NCBI RefSeq assembly: GCF_000732635.1
Contig: NZ_JPMD01000011.1
Span: forward strand, 1 to 64,000
DNA from: Clostridium sulfidigenes
GTDB lineage: Bacteria; Bacillota; Clostridia; Clostridiales; Clostridiaceae
Reading direction: 5' to 3'
Length of the DNA stretch: 64,000 bases
Positions within the stretch are counted from its first letter, which is position 1, and each line of letters begins with the position of its first letter. The position numbers and the translations under genes were made by a program. Of this stretch, positions 15,986-24,174 are shown piece after piece. The notes under the pieces were generated by a model. That model ran no database searches and was not told the DNA's origin. It worked only from the letters and a program-made list of their open reading frames with translations.

Positions 15986-17427
15986 TGGTCCCTATGTCAA
16001 GGACATTTTAAAAAGAGAGCTATGCAGCTAAAAAGCTGATTCCTGTATTGTACGGGAGTCAGCTTTTTCAAATTCCACTGACATCTATAATTGTTATAGT
16101 AGTCTATATAGTTATCTATACTAATTTGAAGTTCATCTAATGTAATGCAATTTTTGTAGGCAACCTCATCTTTCAAGTGACCAAAGAAAGACTCCTGCGG
16201 AGCATTATCCCAGCAGTTTTCTCTTCTAGACATAGATTGTCCAAGTTTGTATTTCTTTAATAAGTGTTGGAATTTGGGGCTAGTATAATGTACACCTTGA
16301 TCAGAATGTATAAAAGCAGCATTATCTAGATGTAGCCCTGGCGTAGCCATTAGTTTATGAATTGTACCTGTAGCTATATCAAGAGTGATTTTATCTGACA
16401 AGTTATATGCTAATATTTCATTTGTTGAAGCATCTTTAATGGTCGATAAATAGGCCATATGATTATCACCATATGGAAGATAAGTAATATCTGTTAATAG
16501 TACTTTACCTGTAATTCCTTGCTTAAATTCTCTATTAAGCAGATTAGGAAGTACTGAATGTTCTTTAGTTGCTTTCGCAATTCGTTTATATGGATTGGCA
16601 CATCTTATAGGGCATACAATATTATACTTTTTCATAATACGTTGAATTTTTTTCCTACTATAGACTATATTAAATTCATTTTCTAATGTCATTTTGATAG
16701 AACGAGAGCCCTTTTTATAACCTCTATGATTAAAAGCAATTAATATGGTATCACGCACTACCAAGTCTTCTTCTTCGCGTTGTTTCCTTTTATTATTGCA
16801 TTTTAAGTAGTTATAATATCCCGAACGGGATACATTAGCTGTTTTACACAAATGAGTAACAACATTAGAAAAACTAGAACTATTGACAATAGACTCAATT
16901 AATCCAAATGCATCTGTTGTTGCTAATTTATTTCTTTTCACCTGCCTTTCGCATAGCTCTAATTTTTTTAGCATTTCTACCTCTGTCTTGAGATATTCAA
17001 TTTCTGCATCTTTTCTAGCTATTATTTCATCCTTTGAAAGCTCACGCTTGAGCTTTGCTCCACTATTATGCTTTCTAGTATCATCTAAGCCTAATACGCC
17101 CTTATCTTTGAAAGCTTTTCGCCATCTAGCCCCAGCGACTTCACAACGCCTTTCACCTATAATACCAATATCAAAACCAGCTTCTTCGAAGATTAATCTA
17201 GATGTTTTTCCTTTCTTAGATTCAGCTATAAAATGTATTTTAAATTCATTCGAATATGTTATTGATTTTTCGCTTACACTTTGAACATATTTATTCTTTG
17301 ATAATAATTCAACTTCTTCAACAGTAAAAGTCTTTTTACTCATTTTAATCACCTCATACTTTTATTGTACAAAAAAAGAACCTATACTGATAGCTCTCTT
17401 TTTATAGTGTCTATCATATAGGTTCCA
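15986..17427 (-). mobile_element. IS3-family insertion sequence (about 1.44 kb)
   Basis: The ends are imperfect inverted repeats of about 40 bp: left TGGTCCCTATGTCAAGGACA, right (minus strand) TGGAACCTATATGATAGACA, both continuing to AAAAAGAGAGCTAT. The element starts TG and ends CA as usual for the family and holds one transposase gene. No clear target duplication is visible at these boundaries. Confidence 0.8.
15997..17343 (-). CDS. IS3-family transposase, single-frame
   Basis: 448 residues from ATG 17343, behind GAGGTGATTAAA. An N-terminal helix-turn-helix and leucine-rich coiled segment (KDAEIEYLKTEVEMLKKLEL) precedes an HTH_21 region and an rve integrase core with the DDE triad: Asp285 (LLTDITYLP), Asp348 (HSDQGVHYTS), Glu384 (WDNAPQESFFGHLKDE). 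Unlike classical IS3 members it needs no frameshift to join orfA and orfB. It appears intact and possibly active. Confidence 0.88.
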   Translation of the reverse strand: MSKKTFTVEEVELLSKNKYVQSVSEKSITYSNEFKIHFIAESKKGKTSRLIFEEAGFDIGIIGERRCEVAGARWRKAFKDKGVLGLDDTRKHNSGAKLKRELSKDEIIARKDAEIEYLKTEVEMLKKLELCERQVKRNKLATTDAFGLIESIVNSSSFSNVVTHLCKTANVSRSGYYNYLKCNNKRKQREEEDLVVRDTILIAFNHRGYKKGSRSIKMTLENEFNIVYSRKKIQRIMKKYNIVCPIRCANPYKRIAKATKEHSVLPNLLNREFKQGITGKVLLTDITYLPYGDNHMAYLSTIKDASTNEILAYNLSDKITLDIATGTIHKLMATPGLHLDNAAFIHSDQGVHYTSPKFQHLLKKYKLGQSMSRRENCWDNAPQESFFGHLKDEVAYKNCITLDELQISIDNYIDYYNNYRCQWNLKKLTPVQYRNQLFSCIALFLKCP

Positions 17428-17511
17428 TTTTATAAAAGAACACCTCTTTTATACTTCATTATAATATATATTTATGATAATAATTAATTAACACTAAAAA
17501 TACTTATATTA

Positions 17512-17688
17512 TTAAGGAAATTGCACAATTCCTTGAGATCCTTCTAAAATATTGTTATTCATCCATACCGGTAAACAATCATGGTGTTGTAAAAATTGTA
17601 TATGTTCGTCACTAATCCTAAATTCAAATAAAGCTATTTTATATACACTACCAGTATTTAAATTATATAAATAGTATATATTTATCAT
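17512..17688 (-). CDS. Possible small ORF (58 aa) downstream of the methyltransferase pseudogene
   Basis: An ATG-initiated frame of 58 codons (starting MINIYYLYNLNTGSVYKIAL) with weak ribosome binding and no recognised family. It follows the broken methyltransferase and may be the tail of a lost partner gene. Confidence 0.25.
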   Translation of the reverse strand: MINIYYLYNLNTGSVYKIALFEFRISDEHIQFLQHHDCLPVWMNNNILEGSQGIVQFP

Positions 17689-17710
17689 CTATTCTTATTT
17701 TATTTATAAG

Positions 17711-18610
17711 TTAGATAATATCACTATGGAACCTAACAAATTCAGATTGATTTCTGAAATCAGACACAATAATGCACATATACTTATTTTCCTTTAATAC
17801 CCTTGCACTTTTAATAAATATATCTTTTAGTTGAATTAAAAAATCTCTATAATCATCTATATTAGCTAAATCTCTCTTATCATTGGAATAGTTTGTAGCT
17901 AATCCTTCTTGAACTCTTTTTTTAGTTTTTGGGTCTATCTTTTTATTTAACATAGACCAATCAGGCGGACTTGTTACAATTAAGTCTATACTTTCTCTTT
18001 CCATAGCTTCAAGAGCTTCCCTACAGTCTTTGTTTATAAATGTGTGTTTTTCAGATTCCCCTTTTCCAACCTCATATTCAATCCTATATTTTTACAAATC
18101 ATACCAATGTTTAGACAACTCTATGCCCACTCCGATACGATTTGAAACTGCACACGCTTTTATTGTTGAACCTGTACCACTAAATGGGTCTAATACTTTT
18201 TGACCTTTTTTAGTGAAAAATAATATCAACTGTTCAACATCTTGAAATGAAAATGGTGCTGGGTGCTGTTTTTCCACTTGAGCATGAGGATGATTTGCTC
18301 CCAATCCTTTTTGATACCAAAAACTCTTTGTTTCTGGCAGCCACTCTTTTCCTGTTAAATCATTTAAGTTGTTCCTAGAATCAACAGTTGGCTTTAAACT
18401 ATCTCCATGTTCATCCTTATATTTTTATATTTCCGCTCTACTAAACTCATTTCTACTCTTTTCATTTTTATGTACACCTATCTCTCCATCTTTTATTAAT
18501 TTATTTAATTTGTGCTTTCTAATATCTAAATACTCCATAACTTCAGATGTTTTTAGTATTTTACACTATTTATTTTCTGTATTTATTAAATCAAATAGTG
18601 TATCCATTAT
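17711..18610 (-). pseudogene. DNA (adenine-N6 or cytosine-N4) methyltransferase with three in-frame stops
   Basis: One continuous reading frame of about 300 codons encodes a helix-turn-helix-like start (KTSEVMEYLDIRKHKLNKLI), DPFSGTGST (S-adenosylmethionine-binding motif I) and TSPPDW (catalytic motif IV). The order I then IV is that of alpha/gamma-class enzymes. Stops lie at 18566 (TAG), 18425 (TAA) and about 18089 (TAA), and the natural ATG at 18607-18609 is out of frame because of an extra GT. The rest is well conserved, so decay looks recent. It would have modified a restriction site; no nuclease is seen. Confidence 0.75.
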
Positions 18611-18748
18611 GTTTCACCTCATTTTACTAGCATAGCTATTCCATAGTATCAACTTATTGTTTTTTACACCATTGTTATTATATGTTAGTAAAGAAGTCTT
18701 ATACATTCTTATTATAGTATCTATGAAAAATATGTAAAAACCGCCTTT

Positions 18749-18795
18749 ACTTATGATACGCTTCTACGTATCGGTAGTAAGTGAGGTTTTCCCAT
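18749..18795 (+). repeat. Cassette-edge repeat, left of cassette 2
   Basis: TTACTTATGATACGCTTCTA, then CGTATCGGTAGTAAGTGAGG and TTTTCCC. It matches 10371-10412, with hairpin GATACG/CGTATC in place of GATATG/CATATC. Confidence 0.5.
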
Positions 18796-18824
18796 TTTAT
18801 TCTTGTGTATACTTTCTACATAAT

Positions 18825-18835
18825 TATGGTATAAT
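18825..18835 (+). promoter_or_regulatory. Extended -10 promoter of 53-codon gene, copy 2
   Basis: TATGGTATAAT, identical to the element at 10519-10529. Upstream sequence TTATTCTTGTGTATACTTTC is shared with copy 1. Confidence 0.5.
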
Positions 18836-18856
18836 TCTAAGGTGCTATTTTGAAAT

Positions 18857-18940
18857 CCGTAGTAGGATGGCTGCGGAGGTTTTGAACGTTTTATCCTCCT
18901 TATGGGCTATTGGTGAATTATTTCACTGTAGCTTAGGAGG
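18857..18940 (+). promoter_or_regulatory. Structured 5' UTR with anti-Shine-Dalgarno switch, copy 2
   Basis: Hairpin 1 is CCGTAG/CTGCGG. GGAGG (18875-18879), CCTCC (18895-18899) and the Shine-Dalgarno GGAGG (18936-18940) replace GGGGG/CCCCC/GGGGG of copy 1, keeping both alternative pairings. The loop TTTTGAACGTTTTAT is identical in the two copies. Confidence 0.65.
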
Positions 18941-18951
18941 TGGTATTGGAT

Positions 18952-19113
18952 ATGTTTGATACTTTTATAAAATGTATATCAGTTGTTTATGTGATTAGAT
19001 TAATTCTGAAACATAATCTTTTTATACATCATTTAAAAATTAAGATTAAATTTCTTGGTCTTGATATAGAAGTTAAAAGCAAAGAAAAAAGTGCTCCATC
19101 CTGCAAAGATTAG
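18952..19113 (+). CDS. Small basic amphipathic protein, copy 2 (53 aa), candidate type I toxin
   Basis: 53 codons, paralogous to 10641-10802: both share the RL(V/I)LKHNLFIH core, a K(I/V)KF(I/L)G(V/L)DIE segment and the KSKEKSAPS tail, while the first 12 residues differ (MFDTFIKCISVV). The start ATG follows TTAGGAGGTGGTATTGGAT, with TTG at 18946 as an alternative. It ends inside a bidirectional terminator. Divergence at synonymous and nonsynonymous positions with the frame kept argues for selection on the protein. Function is unknown. Confidence 0.6.
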   Translation: MFDTFIKCISVVYVIRLILKHNLFIHHLKIKIKFLGLDIEVKSKEKSAPSCKD

Positions 19114-19122
19114 CACTTTTTC
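19085..19122. terminator. Bidirectional terminator, copy 2
   Basis: AAAAAGTGCT (19086-19095) pairs with AGCACTTTTT (19112-19121), overlapping the stop of the 53-codon gene and closing the convergent small RNA. Confidence 0.7.
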
Positions 19123-19285
19123 TAAGATTCGTAATTAAAACATAAATCTAATCCAATAGCCCTAAAACAAAATAAATGCTCTAAGGATTGCTTAGTGTTG
19201 ACGCACTAAGCTTTTCTTACTAGAATTCCTAGAAACTTGTTTCTTTAGAATTCTGTACTCCTCAGCTCGCCTGAGTGAGTTTCCT
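19086..19285 (-). ncRNA. Convergent small RNA, candidate antitoxin, copy 2
   Basis: A minus-strand -10 (TATAAT, 19292-19297) is preceded by the same TTTTTATAAAAATTTGA as in copy 1. The 3' half is conserved with copy 1; the 5' part differs and holds other hairpins (AGAATTC...GAATTCT, CTCAG-GCGAG-CTGAG). No coding potential is seen. Confidence 0.4.
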
Positions 19286-19372
19286 ATTTATATTATATCA
19301 AATTTTTATAAAAAATAAACATATATAACTTTTCTCTATAAAAACTTTTTAACTAATAAATAAATTAGAAAT

Positions 19373-19900
19373 TTATAAATCTATCCAATATCGTTCAATA
19401 ATACAATTCTCATCTTCAATTAATACTTCATTTTCTATTTTTCCACCTTGAGATAAAATAGTTTTCTGAGAAGCAAAATTATCATTATCACAAGTTAATA
19501 AAACTCTATTAATACGTAATATCTCCTTACAATAAATTAATGCTTGCCTTAATTCTTCTTTTGCATATCCCTTATTTCTTTCAGACTTTCTTACAGAATA
19601 TCCTATATGACCACCATATTGTAAAAGATAATCATTTAAAAAATGCCTTATTTGTATCATTCCAACAATACGATTATCACTTTTCCTAATTGCTAATAAT
19701 TGTGTTGATGTAACCACTCTTCCGTCTACTTCTTTTGTTTCATTCAATAATGATTTCTCAATATATTCATTTGGAGAATTCGCACTTCTTAAAAAACCTG
19801 TTCCATCCATTGATTCATCATTATAAATAAACTCATTTTTATACGAAAATATGTCATCACCATATTCTATTGATACTTTCTTTAATACCAAATCTTCCAT
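19373..19900 (-). CDS. GNAT-family N-acetyltransferase
   Basis: 175 residues. A GNAT fold is indicated by GMIQIRHFLNDYLLQYGGHIGYSVRKSERNKGYAKEEL, where the last part is the acetyl-CoA pyrophosphate-binding motif A (R/Q-x-x-G-x-A/G). The substrate is unknown. The start follows AGAGGTGATTTT. It is the cargo of cassette 2, at the position of the Nudix gene in cassette 1. Confidence 0.82.
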   Translation of the reverse strand: MEDLVLKKVSIEYGDDIFSYKNEFIYNDESMDGTGFLRSANSPNEYIEKSLLNETKEVDGRVVTSTQLLAIRKSDNRIVGMIQIRHFLNDYLLQYGGHIGYSVRKSERNKGYAKEELRQALIYCKEILRINRVLLTCDNDNFASQKTILSQGGKIENEVLIEDENCIIERYWIDL

Positions 19901-19984
19901 AAAATCACCTCTATAAATTACTATTTGTCTACTACTTAAACTTGTTCCTAATTTTATTATAACATATTTTGTAAATATACCATT

Positions 19985-20140
19985 ACTTATGATACGCTAT
20001 TTTCACTTATAAAAATAGCCTTAGGCAAGTTATGTCAATGCCTAAGGCTATAAACCACGCTTAGTCTTAAAGGAAACTTGACTCACTTCGTTCGCTGAGT
20101 AAGTTCCCTAACTAAATCGAAGATTTAGAGCATCACTTAT
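19985..20140 (-). repeat. Cassette right flank, copy 2
   Basis: Near-identical to 11637-11790: terminator hairpin AGCCTTAGG/CCTAAGGCT (20017-20049) with a minus-strand T tract, CTTAGTCTTAAAGGAAACTT, ACTCACTTCGTTCGCTGAGT and the CTAAATC-GAA-GATTTAG palindrome, then CACTTATTATACG. Upstream of the GNAT gene, it insulates that gene from tsaD transcription. Confidence 0.7.
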
Positions 20141-20183
20141 TATACGTTTCAACATATGAAATCCTAAATTTAAATCTTTACGC

Positions 20184-21233
20184 CTATCTTTGTCCTAACT
20201 TCAAGTTTGGTACTGCATTTAGTGTTAAATCTGCAATTCTACCAGCTTTATACTCATAATAAGCAGCACTTCCAATCATTGCTGCATTATCTGTACATAA
20301 AATTGGTGCTGGGAATAAAACTTTTATCCCTTCCTTTTCTCCTCTTTCCATAAGCTTTGCTCTAAGATAAGAGTTAGATGCAACTCCTCCTGATATAGCT
20401 ATTTTATCTACTTGTTTCTCTTTACAAGCCTTCATAGCATTATCTACTAGTACATCTACCACAGCCTTTTGGAAGGAAGCAGCCACATCAGCTTGATTAT
20501 AGCTTTCACCCTTCATTTGAAGAGAGTTTAAGTAGTTAAGTACTGCTGATTTAACTCCACTAAATGAGAAATCCAGTGTCTTATCGTGGAAATTTGCCCT
20601 TGGAAACTTAATGGCATTTTCATTTCCCTCTTTAGCAATCTTATCAATTTTAGGTCCACCAGGATATCCAAGTCCAATAGCTCTAGCCACTTTATCATAA
20701 GCTTCCCCTGCTGCATCATCTCTAGTTTCTCCTAGAACCTGAAAGCTGCCATAATCCTTCATATGAACAATAAAGGTATGTCCTCCTGATACTACTAAAG
20801 TAATAAAAGGTGGTTTTAGATCCTTATGCTCAATAAAATTAGCACTTATATGACCTTCAATATGATTTACTCCTATAAGGGGAATATTTAATCCATAAGC
20901 CAAAGCCTTAGCATATTGAAGCCCCACAAGTAAAGCTCCCACAAGCCCTGGCCCATAGGTAACGCCCACTGCATCTATATCTTGAAAAGTCAGATTTGCT
21001 TCTCTAAGTGCTTCTTCCACCACAGCACTAATTGCCTCTATATGCATTCTTGAAGCTACCTCTGGCACAACTCCACCAAATTTTTTGTGTATATCAATTT
21101 GAGAAGCTATAACATTAGATAAAACTTCTCTTCCATTCACTACTACTGAAGCTGCTGTTTCATCACAACTTGACTCTATAGCAAGTATTTTAAAATTTTC
21201 TTTTACTTCATTTGCTTCTTTCATATTTTTCAC
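20184..21233 (-). CDS. tsaD: tRNA N6-adenosine threonylcarbamoyltransferase TsaD
   Basis: 349 residues of the Kae1/Qri7/TsaD family, which transfers threonylcarbamoyl to A37 of ANN-decoding tRNAs together with TsaB and TsaE. The N-terminal [16 protein letters not shown], the metal-binding [15 protein letters not shown], and the C-terminal [12 protein letters not shown] and [13 protein letters not shown] motifs are all present. Length is normal. It starts behind TAGGTGAAAAAT. It is the only clear core housekeeping gene in the left half and its tsaB/tsaE partners are not adjacent. Confidence 0.96.
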   Translation of the reverse strand: MKNMKEANEVKENFKILAIESSCDETAASVVVNGREVLSNVIASQIDIHKKFGGVVPEVASRMHIEAISAVVEEALREANLTFQDIDAVGVTYGPGLVGALLVGLQYAKALAYGLNIPLIGVNHIEGHISANFIEHKDLKPPFITLVVSGGHTFIVHMKDYGSFQVLGETRDDAAGEAYDKVARAIGLGYPGGPKIDKIAKEGNENAIKFPRANFHDKTLDFSFSGVKSAVLNYLNSLQMKGESYNQADVAASFQKAVVDVLVDNAMKACKEKQVDKIAISGGVASNSYLRAKLMERGEKEGIKVLFPAPILCTDNAAMIGSAAYYEYKAGRIADLTLNAVPNLKLGQR

Positions 21234-21389
21234 CTACTTTTAAATAATTTACACACTATGAAAGTTTATATTAAAAGTTTACCCTTAAGGTACTAACTTA
21301 AACTTATCCACATGCTAAAATAATATATCCACACATTTATACAATTATATCAACAAATGTGATTACTTCATACATTTTATCATTTTTTT

Positions 21390-21450
21390 AATCTTCATAG
21401 AAGCTAAAAATTCTGTTAGTAATCTTCAAAGAAGCTAAAAACTCTGTTTA
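21390..21450. repeat. Two-unit tandem repeat (about 30 bp)
   Basis: AATCTTCATAGAAGCTAAAA, then ATTCTGTTAGT, is followed by a second copy with three changes and one deletion. It sits at the end of the HepT remnant, upstream of tsaD. Confidence 0.5.
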
Positions 21451-21644
21451 TCCTGTAAAATTACTATTATCCTCACATTTTGATAACGTGTCAAGGATAC
21501 TCTTTATAAATATTTCATACATTTCTTTATTATTTTTGTAGTAATCTATAAGAATTTCAGTATTAGGTTGCTTGTATCCATGGGCAATTCTATTTCTTAG
21601 TCTAACAGAAGGTATAACTAATTTTATTGATTTTAGACATTAGG
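21448..21644 (-). pseudogene. hepT: HepT-family toxin remnant
   Basis: ATG 21642-21644 overlaps the stop of the MntA gene (TAATG), as in intact MntA-HepT pairs, but the frame stops after 12 codons. The C-terminal third continues in another frame and keeps the HepT ribonuclease motif RNRIAHGY (R-x4-H-x-Y), ending SILDTLSKCEDNSNFTG. About 60 residues between the two parts are missing, so the toxin is dead by deletion. Confidence 0.7.
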
Positions 21645-22023
21645 CACGTCCCCTTTCAGACATTAGTTTTATCCAAAACGGATATTCAGTTTTATACCAA
21701 TAATTTAATTTATCTAAATACTTATCAAAGTTCTTGTAATCCCTTATAAACAAAGCTTCATTCCTTATACTTATATCAAGTTGAATATGCTCAGGAAGTT
21801 CATCTAATATATTTAAATCAACTTTAACTCCTACCTTATTTTCAAGAAGTTCTTCTATTTCTAACAAACCTATATAGCTTATTTTCTTATTAGTTAAAAT
21901 TGCAATGTCTATATCACTATCATCCATAAAGTCATCTGTTCCAAAGCTTCCAAACAAAAATGCACAATCAATAAAATCATATTCTTTAAGAGTACTAACT
22001 ATTAAGTTTAGTATATTTTCCAC
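21640..22023 (-). CDS. mntA: MntA-type nucleotidyltransferase antitoxin
   Basis: 127 residues from GTG 22023, which has the best spacing from AGAGGTGG. The nucleotidyltransferase signature GSFG...DSDIDIAI (about residues 26-44) carries the catalytic Asp pair. MntA proteins neutralise HepT by adding AMP to the toxin's tyrosine. Here the partner gene is truncated, leaving an orphan antitoxin that may be on its way out. Confidence 0.82.
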   Translation of the reverse strand: MENILNLIVSTLKEYDFIDCAFLFGSFGTDDFMDDSDIDIAILTNKKISYIGLLEIEELLENKVGVKVDLNILDELPEHIQLDISIRNEALFIRDYKNFDKYLDKLNYWYKTEYPFWIKLMSERGRA

Positions 22024-22201
22024 AATAAATACCACCTCTCTATTTTAGTTTCCCTTGATACTTAGTATTATATACCAAATTGACTTTTTTAGTATAGATA
22101 AAGGTTTTTTGACCCTGAAATATCTAAGAGTATTTTATTCTTATTCAAACATAAGTTCCTGTGTTATAATATACTTACTAAAGTTATTTATATCAACAAT
22201 T

Positions 22202-22361
22202 AGGCATCTGAAAATAAATAATAAGTCAAAGATGGGAAGTATATTTTGAGTTAGACAAGGAAACGGGTTCCGCAGATAGTAGCACTATCTAAGGGTTCTG
22301 TTGACGCAGTATAACACAAAATAGACGAGCATTCCGACTTACTTATTTTTTGAAGATACCT
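22202..22361 (+). repeat. Structured intergenic repeat, copy B (about 160 bp)
   Basis: Homologous to 1998-2124 read in the other orientation. Ends AGGCATCTGAAAATAAATAA and TTATTTTTTGAAGATACCT pair imperfectly. The inner stem is AAGTC/GACTT here but TAGA/TCTA in copy A. An extra hairpin (GATAGTAGCACTATC with flanking sequence) is present only here. It lies just upstream of the RusA-like gene and could be part of its 5' UTR or a separate element. Confidence 0.6.
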
Positions 22362-22392
22362 TAATCACACAATCATAGAAAGAGGAATTAAA

Positions 22393-23061
22393 ATGAAAGA
22401 TATTAACTATGCTAAAGTTGTGGTAAAGGGATCACCAATTTCTAAATCTAACTTTAAACTTTTCAATAGCAGTAACAGAGCTATTCTACCATATAACTCT
22501 GGAAAATATCATGATAGATATGCACTATACGAGGAAGAAATTGCCTACGAATGTAGGGTTCAAAATCCAAGTGTAACCTTAACAGAGGCGCTTATAGCTG
22601 TCCTTAAGGTTTATTATAAAAGTGAAAAACGTCATCCAGACACAAATAACATAACAAAAAGCATTTTAGATGGTGTTGAAAAAAGTGGCCTTATCATAAA
22701 TGATGCCCAAGTAAGAAGACTTATTATAGAAGAATTTTACGATAAAGAGAACCCAAGATTTGAACTAGAACTCTTTGGGGAAAGTTCCTATGCCATGGAT
22801 TATAAAATAGTTAAGCTAGAAGAAAAACAGCCCATAATAAATTATGAACCTCCTAGTAACAAAAAAAATAAAACCTTAGATAGCTATAGTGCCTCAGGTT
22901 TATGCAAAGAGTTTTCCCCTGGAGATAACAATCTATCTTCCAGTAAAGGCTCTAAACAAATCTGTGAACTTTGTCTAAAGGAAGTTTCCAAGGATAACAT
23001 CATGTCCTGCAATAAAGGAAAAACTCTAATATGTAAAAGTTGCTTTAAAAAACTATTCTAA
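22393..23061 (+). CDS. RusA-family endodeoxyribonuclease with C-terminal zinc finger
   Basis: 222 residues. Residues about 1-130 are RusA-like, with the motif KRHPDTNNITKSILDGVEKS that holds the catalytic aspartates, and GLIINDAQV. RusA resolves Holliday junctions and is usually phage-derived. A linker (about 150-190) leads to a four-cysteine domain (CELC...C...CKSC) not present in classical RusA. Good start AGAGGAATTAAA-ATG. A terminator follows. It stands alone without other phage genes nearby. Confidence 0.8.
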   Translation: MKDINYAKVVVKGSPISKSNFKLFNSSNRAILPYNSGKYHDRYALYEEEIAYECRVQNPSVTLTEALIAVLKVYYKSEKRHPDTNNITKSILDGVEKSGLIINDAQVRRLIIEEFYDKENPRFELELFGESSYAMDYKIVKLEEKQPIINYEPPSNKKNKTLDSYSASGLCKEFSPGDNNLSSSKGSKQICELCLKEVSKDNIMSCNKGKTLICKSCFKKLF

Positions 23062-23104
23062 AAAACACAAGGAATTTAAAGTAATAAATTTATTTAAACA
23101 AAGA

Positions 23105-23147
23105 TTGAGCATGTCCTTATAATTATTAAGTACATGCTCAACCTTTT
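23105..23147 (+). terminator. Terminator of the RusA-like gene
   Basis: TTGAGCATGT pairs with ACATGCTCAA and is followed by CCTTTTATAA. Confidence 0.65.
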
Positions 23148-23170
23148 ATAACTTACAAAAGCCATAAATT

Positions 23171-24094
23171 TTAAATGGTTCTTCCATTAATGAGAACTAC
23201 TCGTTTAGAAAACATGCCATGAACAACTTTAGCCTCTTCTCCCCGAGATATAAAAGGATAATTATAAGTTCTATAGGCAATTTCTCTTTTATTTTTAAAG
23301 TCAGTAACATAGACAGTCCAATACTGGCTTCTATTTTTGCTCTCCTGTGATTCTGTCACCCCAGTGCATATACCTATTAAAGATGTATATAATCCTAAGA
23401 TATACTCTATAAGAGAAAAAATTTCTCTTATAACAATTATAAAAAATATAACCTCAAATATATCAGTTATTTTACTTTCTATTAGGGTATATGTAAATAT
23501 AACCATAACAACAATATTATATAATCCAAGACTCCTTTTACTAAATGGCACCCTTTCAAAAGGCATAAACCAAGGTTTAAATCTCCAAAATATACTACTA
23601 CCTTCCACAGGGTAATCCGTACCATTTACTGCTGCTCGCCACTTCATTTGATGGTCATTCAACCCTAAGACTATAATTTTCTCTGTAATAAATATTAGGT
23701 TCACATAAATTCCTAGCATTATAAAAGCGGCAACAATAAAATATGACTTCTTTATTATAAGTGCAGAAAAAAGAATATATAAAATAAAGAAAATAGTACC
23801 CGATTTCATTAATTTCATTTTAGATCTCATCTCATCCTTAGCTTCTTGGGATAAATCCTTAGCTCTATTTATTGCACTTGCAATAGCAGTAGCCACAAAA
23901 GGCAAAGTGAAAAATTCAACATAATTTTTTATATTTATTTCTTCAATTATACTAATTTCATATCCTAAATCTTGAATCATATTAACATCATATCCAAAAT
24001 GCCGAAGTACAAGTACTATATTAATTACAATACTTATTAACAACATACATACTGAAAAATTTCTTACGGATTTCAAACCACGTTGATCTAACAT
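23171..24094 (-). CDS. Multi-pass membrane protein of unknown function
   Basis: 307 residues with about seven hydrophobic helices (residues 12-30, 60-75, 98-113, 117-140, 190-207, 212-245) and a soluble C-terminal domain with YWTVYVTDFKNKREIAYRTY. Start behind AGGAAGGAGCAGAATTA. No family is recognised; no operon partner. Confidence 0.65.
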   Translation of the reverse strand: MLDQRGLKSVRNFSVCMLLISIVINIVLVLRHFGYDVNMIQDLGYEISIIEEINIKNYVEFFTLPFVATAIASAINRAKDLSQEAKDEMRSKMKLMKSGTIFFILYILFSALIIKKSYFIVAAFIMLGIYVNLIFITEKIIVLGLNDHQMKWRAAVNGTDYPVEGSSIFWRFKPWFMPFERVPFSKRSLGLYNIVVMVIFTYTLIESKITDIFEVIFFIIVIREIFSLIEYILGLYTSLIGICTGVTESQESKNRSQYWTVYVTDFKNKREIAYRTYNYPFISRGEEAKVVHGMFSKRVVLINGRTI

Positions 24095-24123
24095 TAATTC
24101 TGCTCCTTCCTAAAAATTTCCTT

Positions 24124-24166
24124 GGGGTCAGACCCCCTTACATTTTATTCCTGGGGGTCTGACCCC
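24124..24166. repeat. GGGGTCWGACCCC palindrome doublet, 3' of the methyltransferase
   Basis: GGGGTCAGACCCC (24124-24136) and GGGGTCTGACCCC (24154-24166) with the linker CTTACATTTTATTCCTG. The next unit ACTTTATTCC supplies the methyltransferase stop codon. The same doublet with the same linker lies on the other side of the gene at 25112-25153. Confidence 0.8.
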
Positions 24167-24174
24167 ATTACACT

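Noticed and set aside
18753..18959. A 68-codon plus-strand frame over the second cassette's leader
   Set aside because: It covers the promoter and structured UTR of the 53-codon gene, has no ribosome binding site and is not conserved in copy 1.
8250..20140. Integron-like array: single genes separated by bulged palindromes
   Set aside because: No integron integrase is seen, the palindromes lack recognisable attC boxes, and they lie at promoters; I kept the cassette observation but not the integron label.
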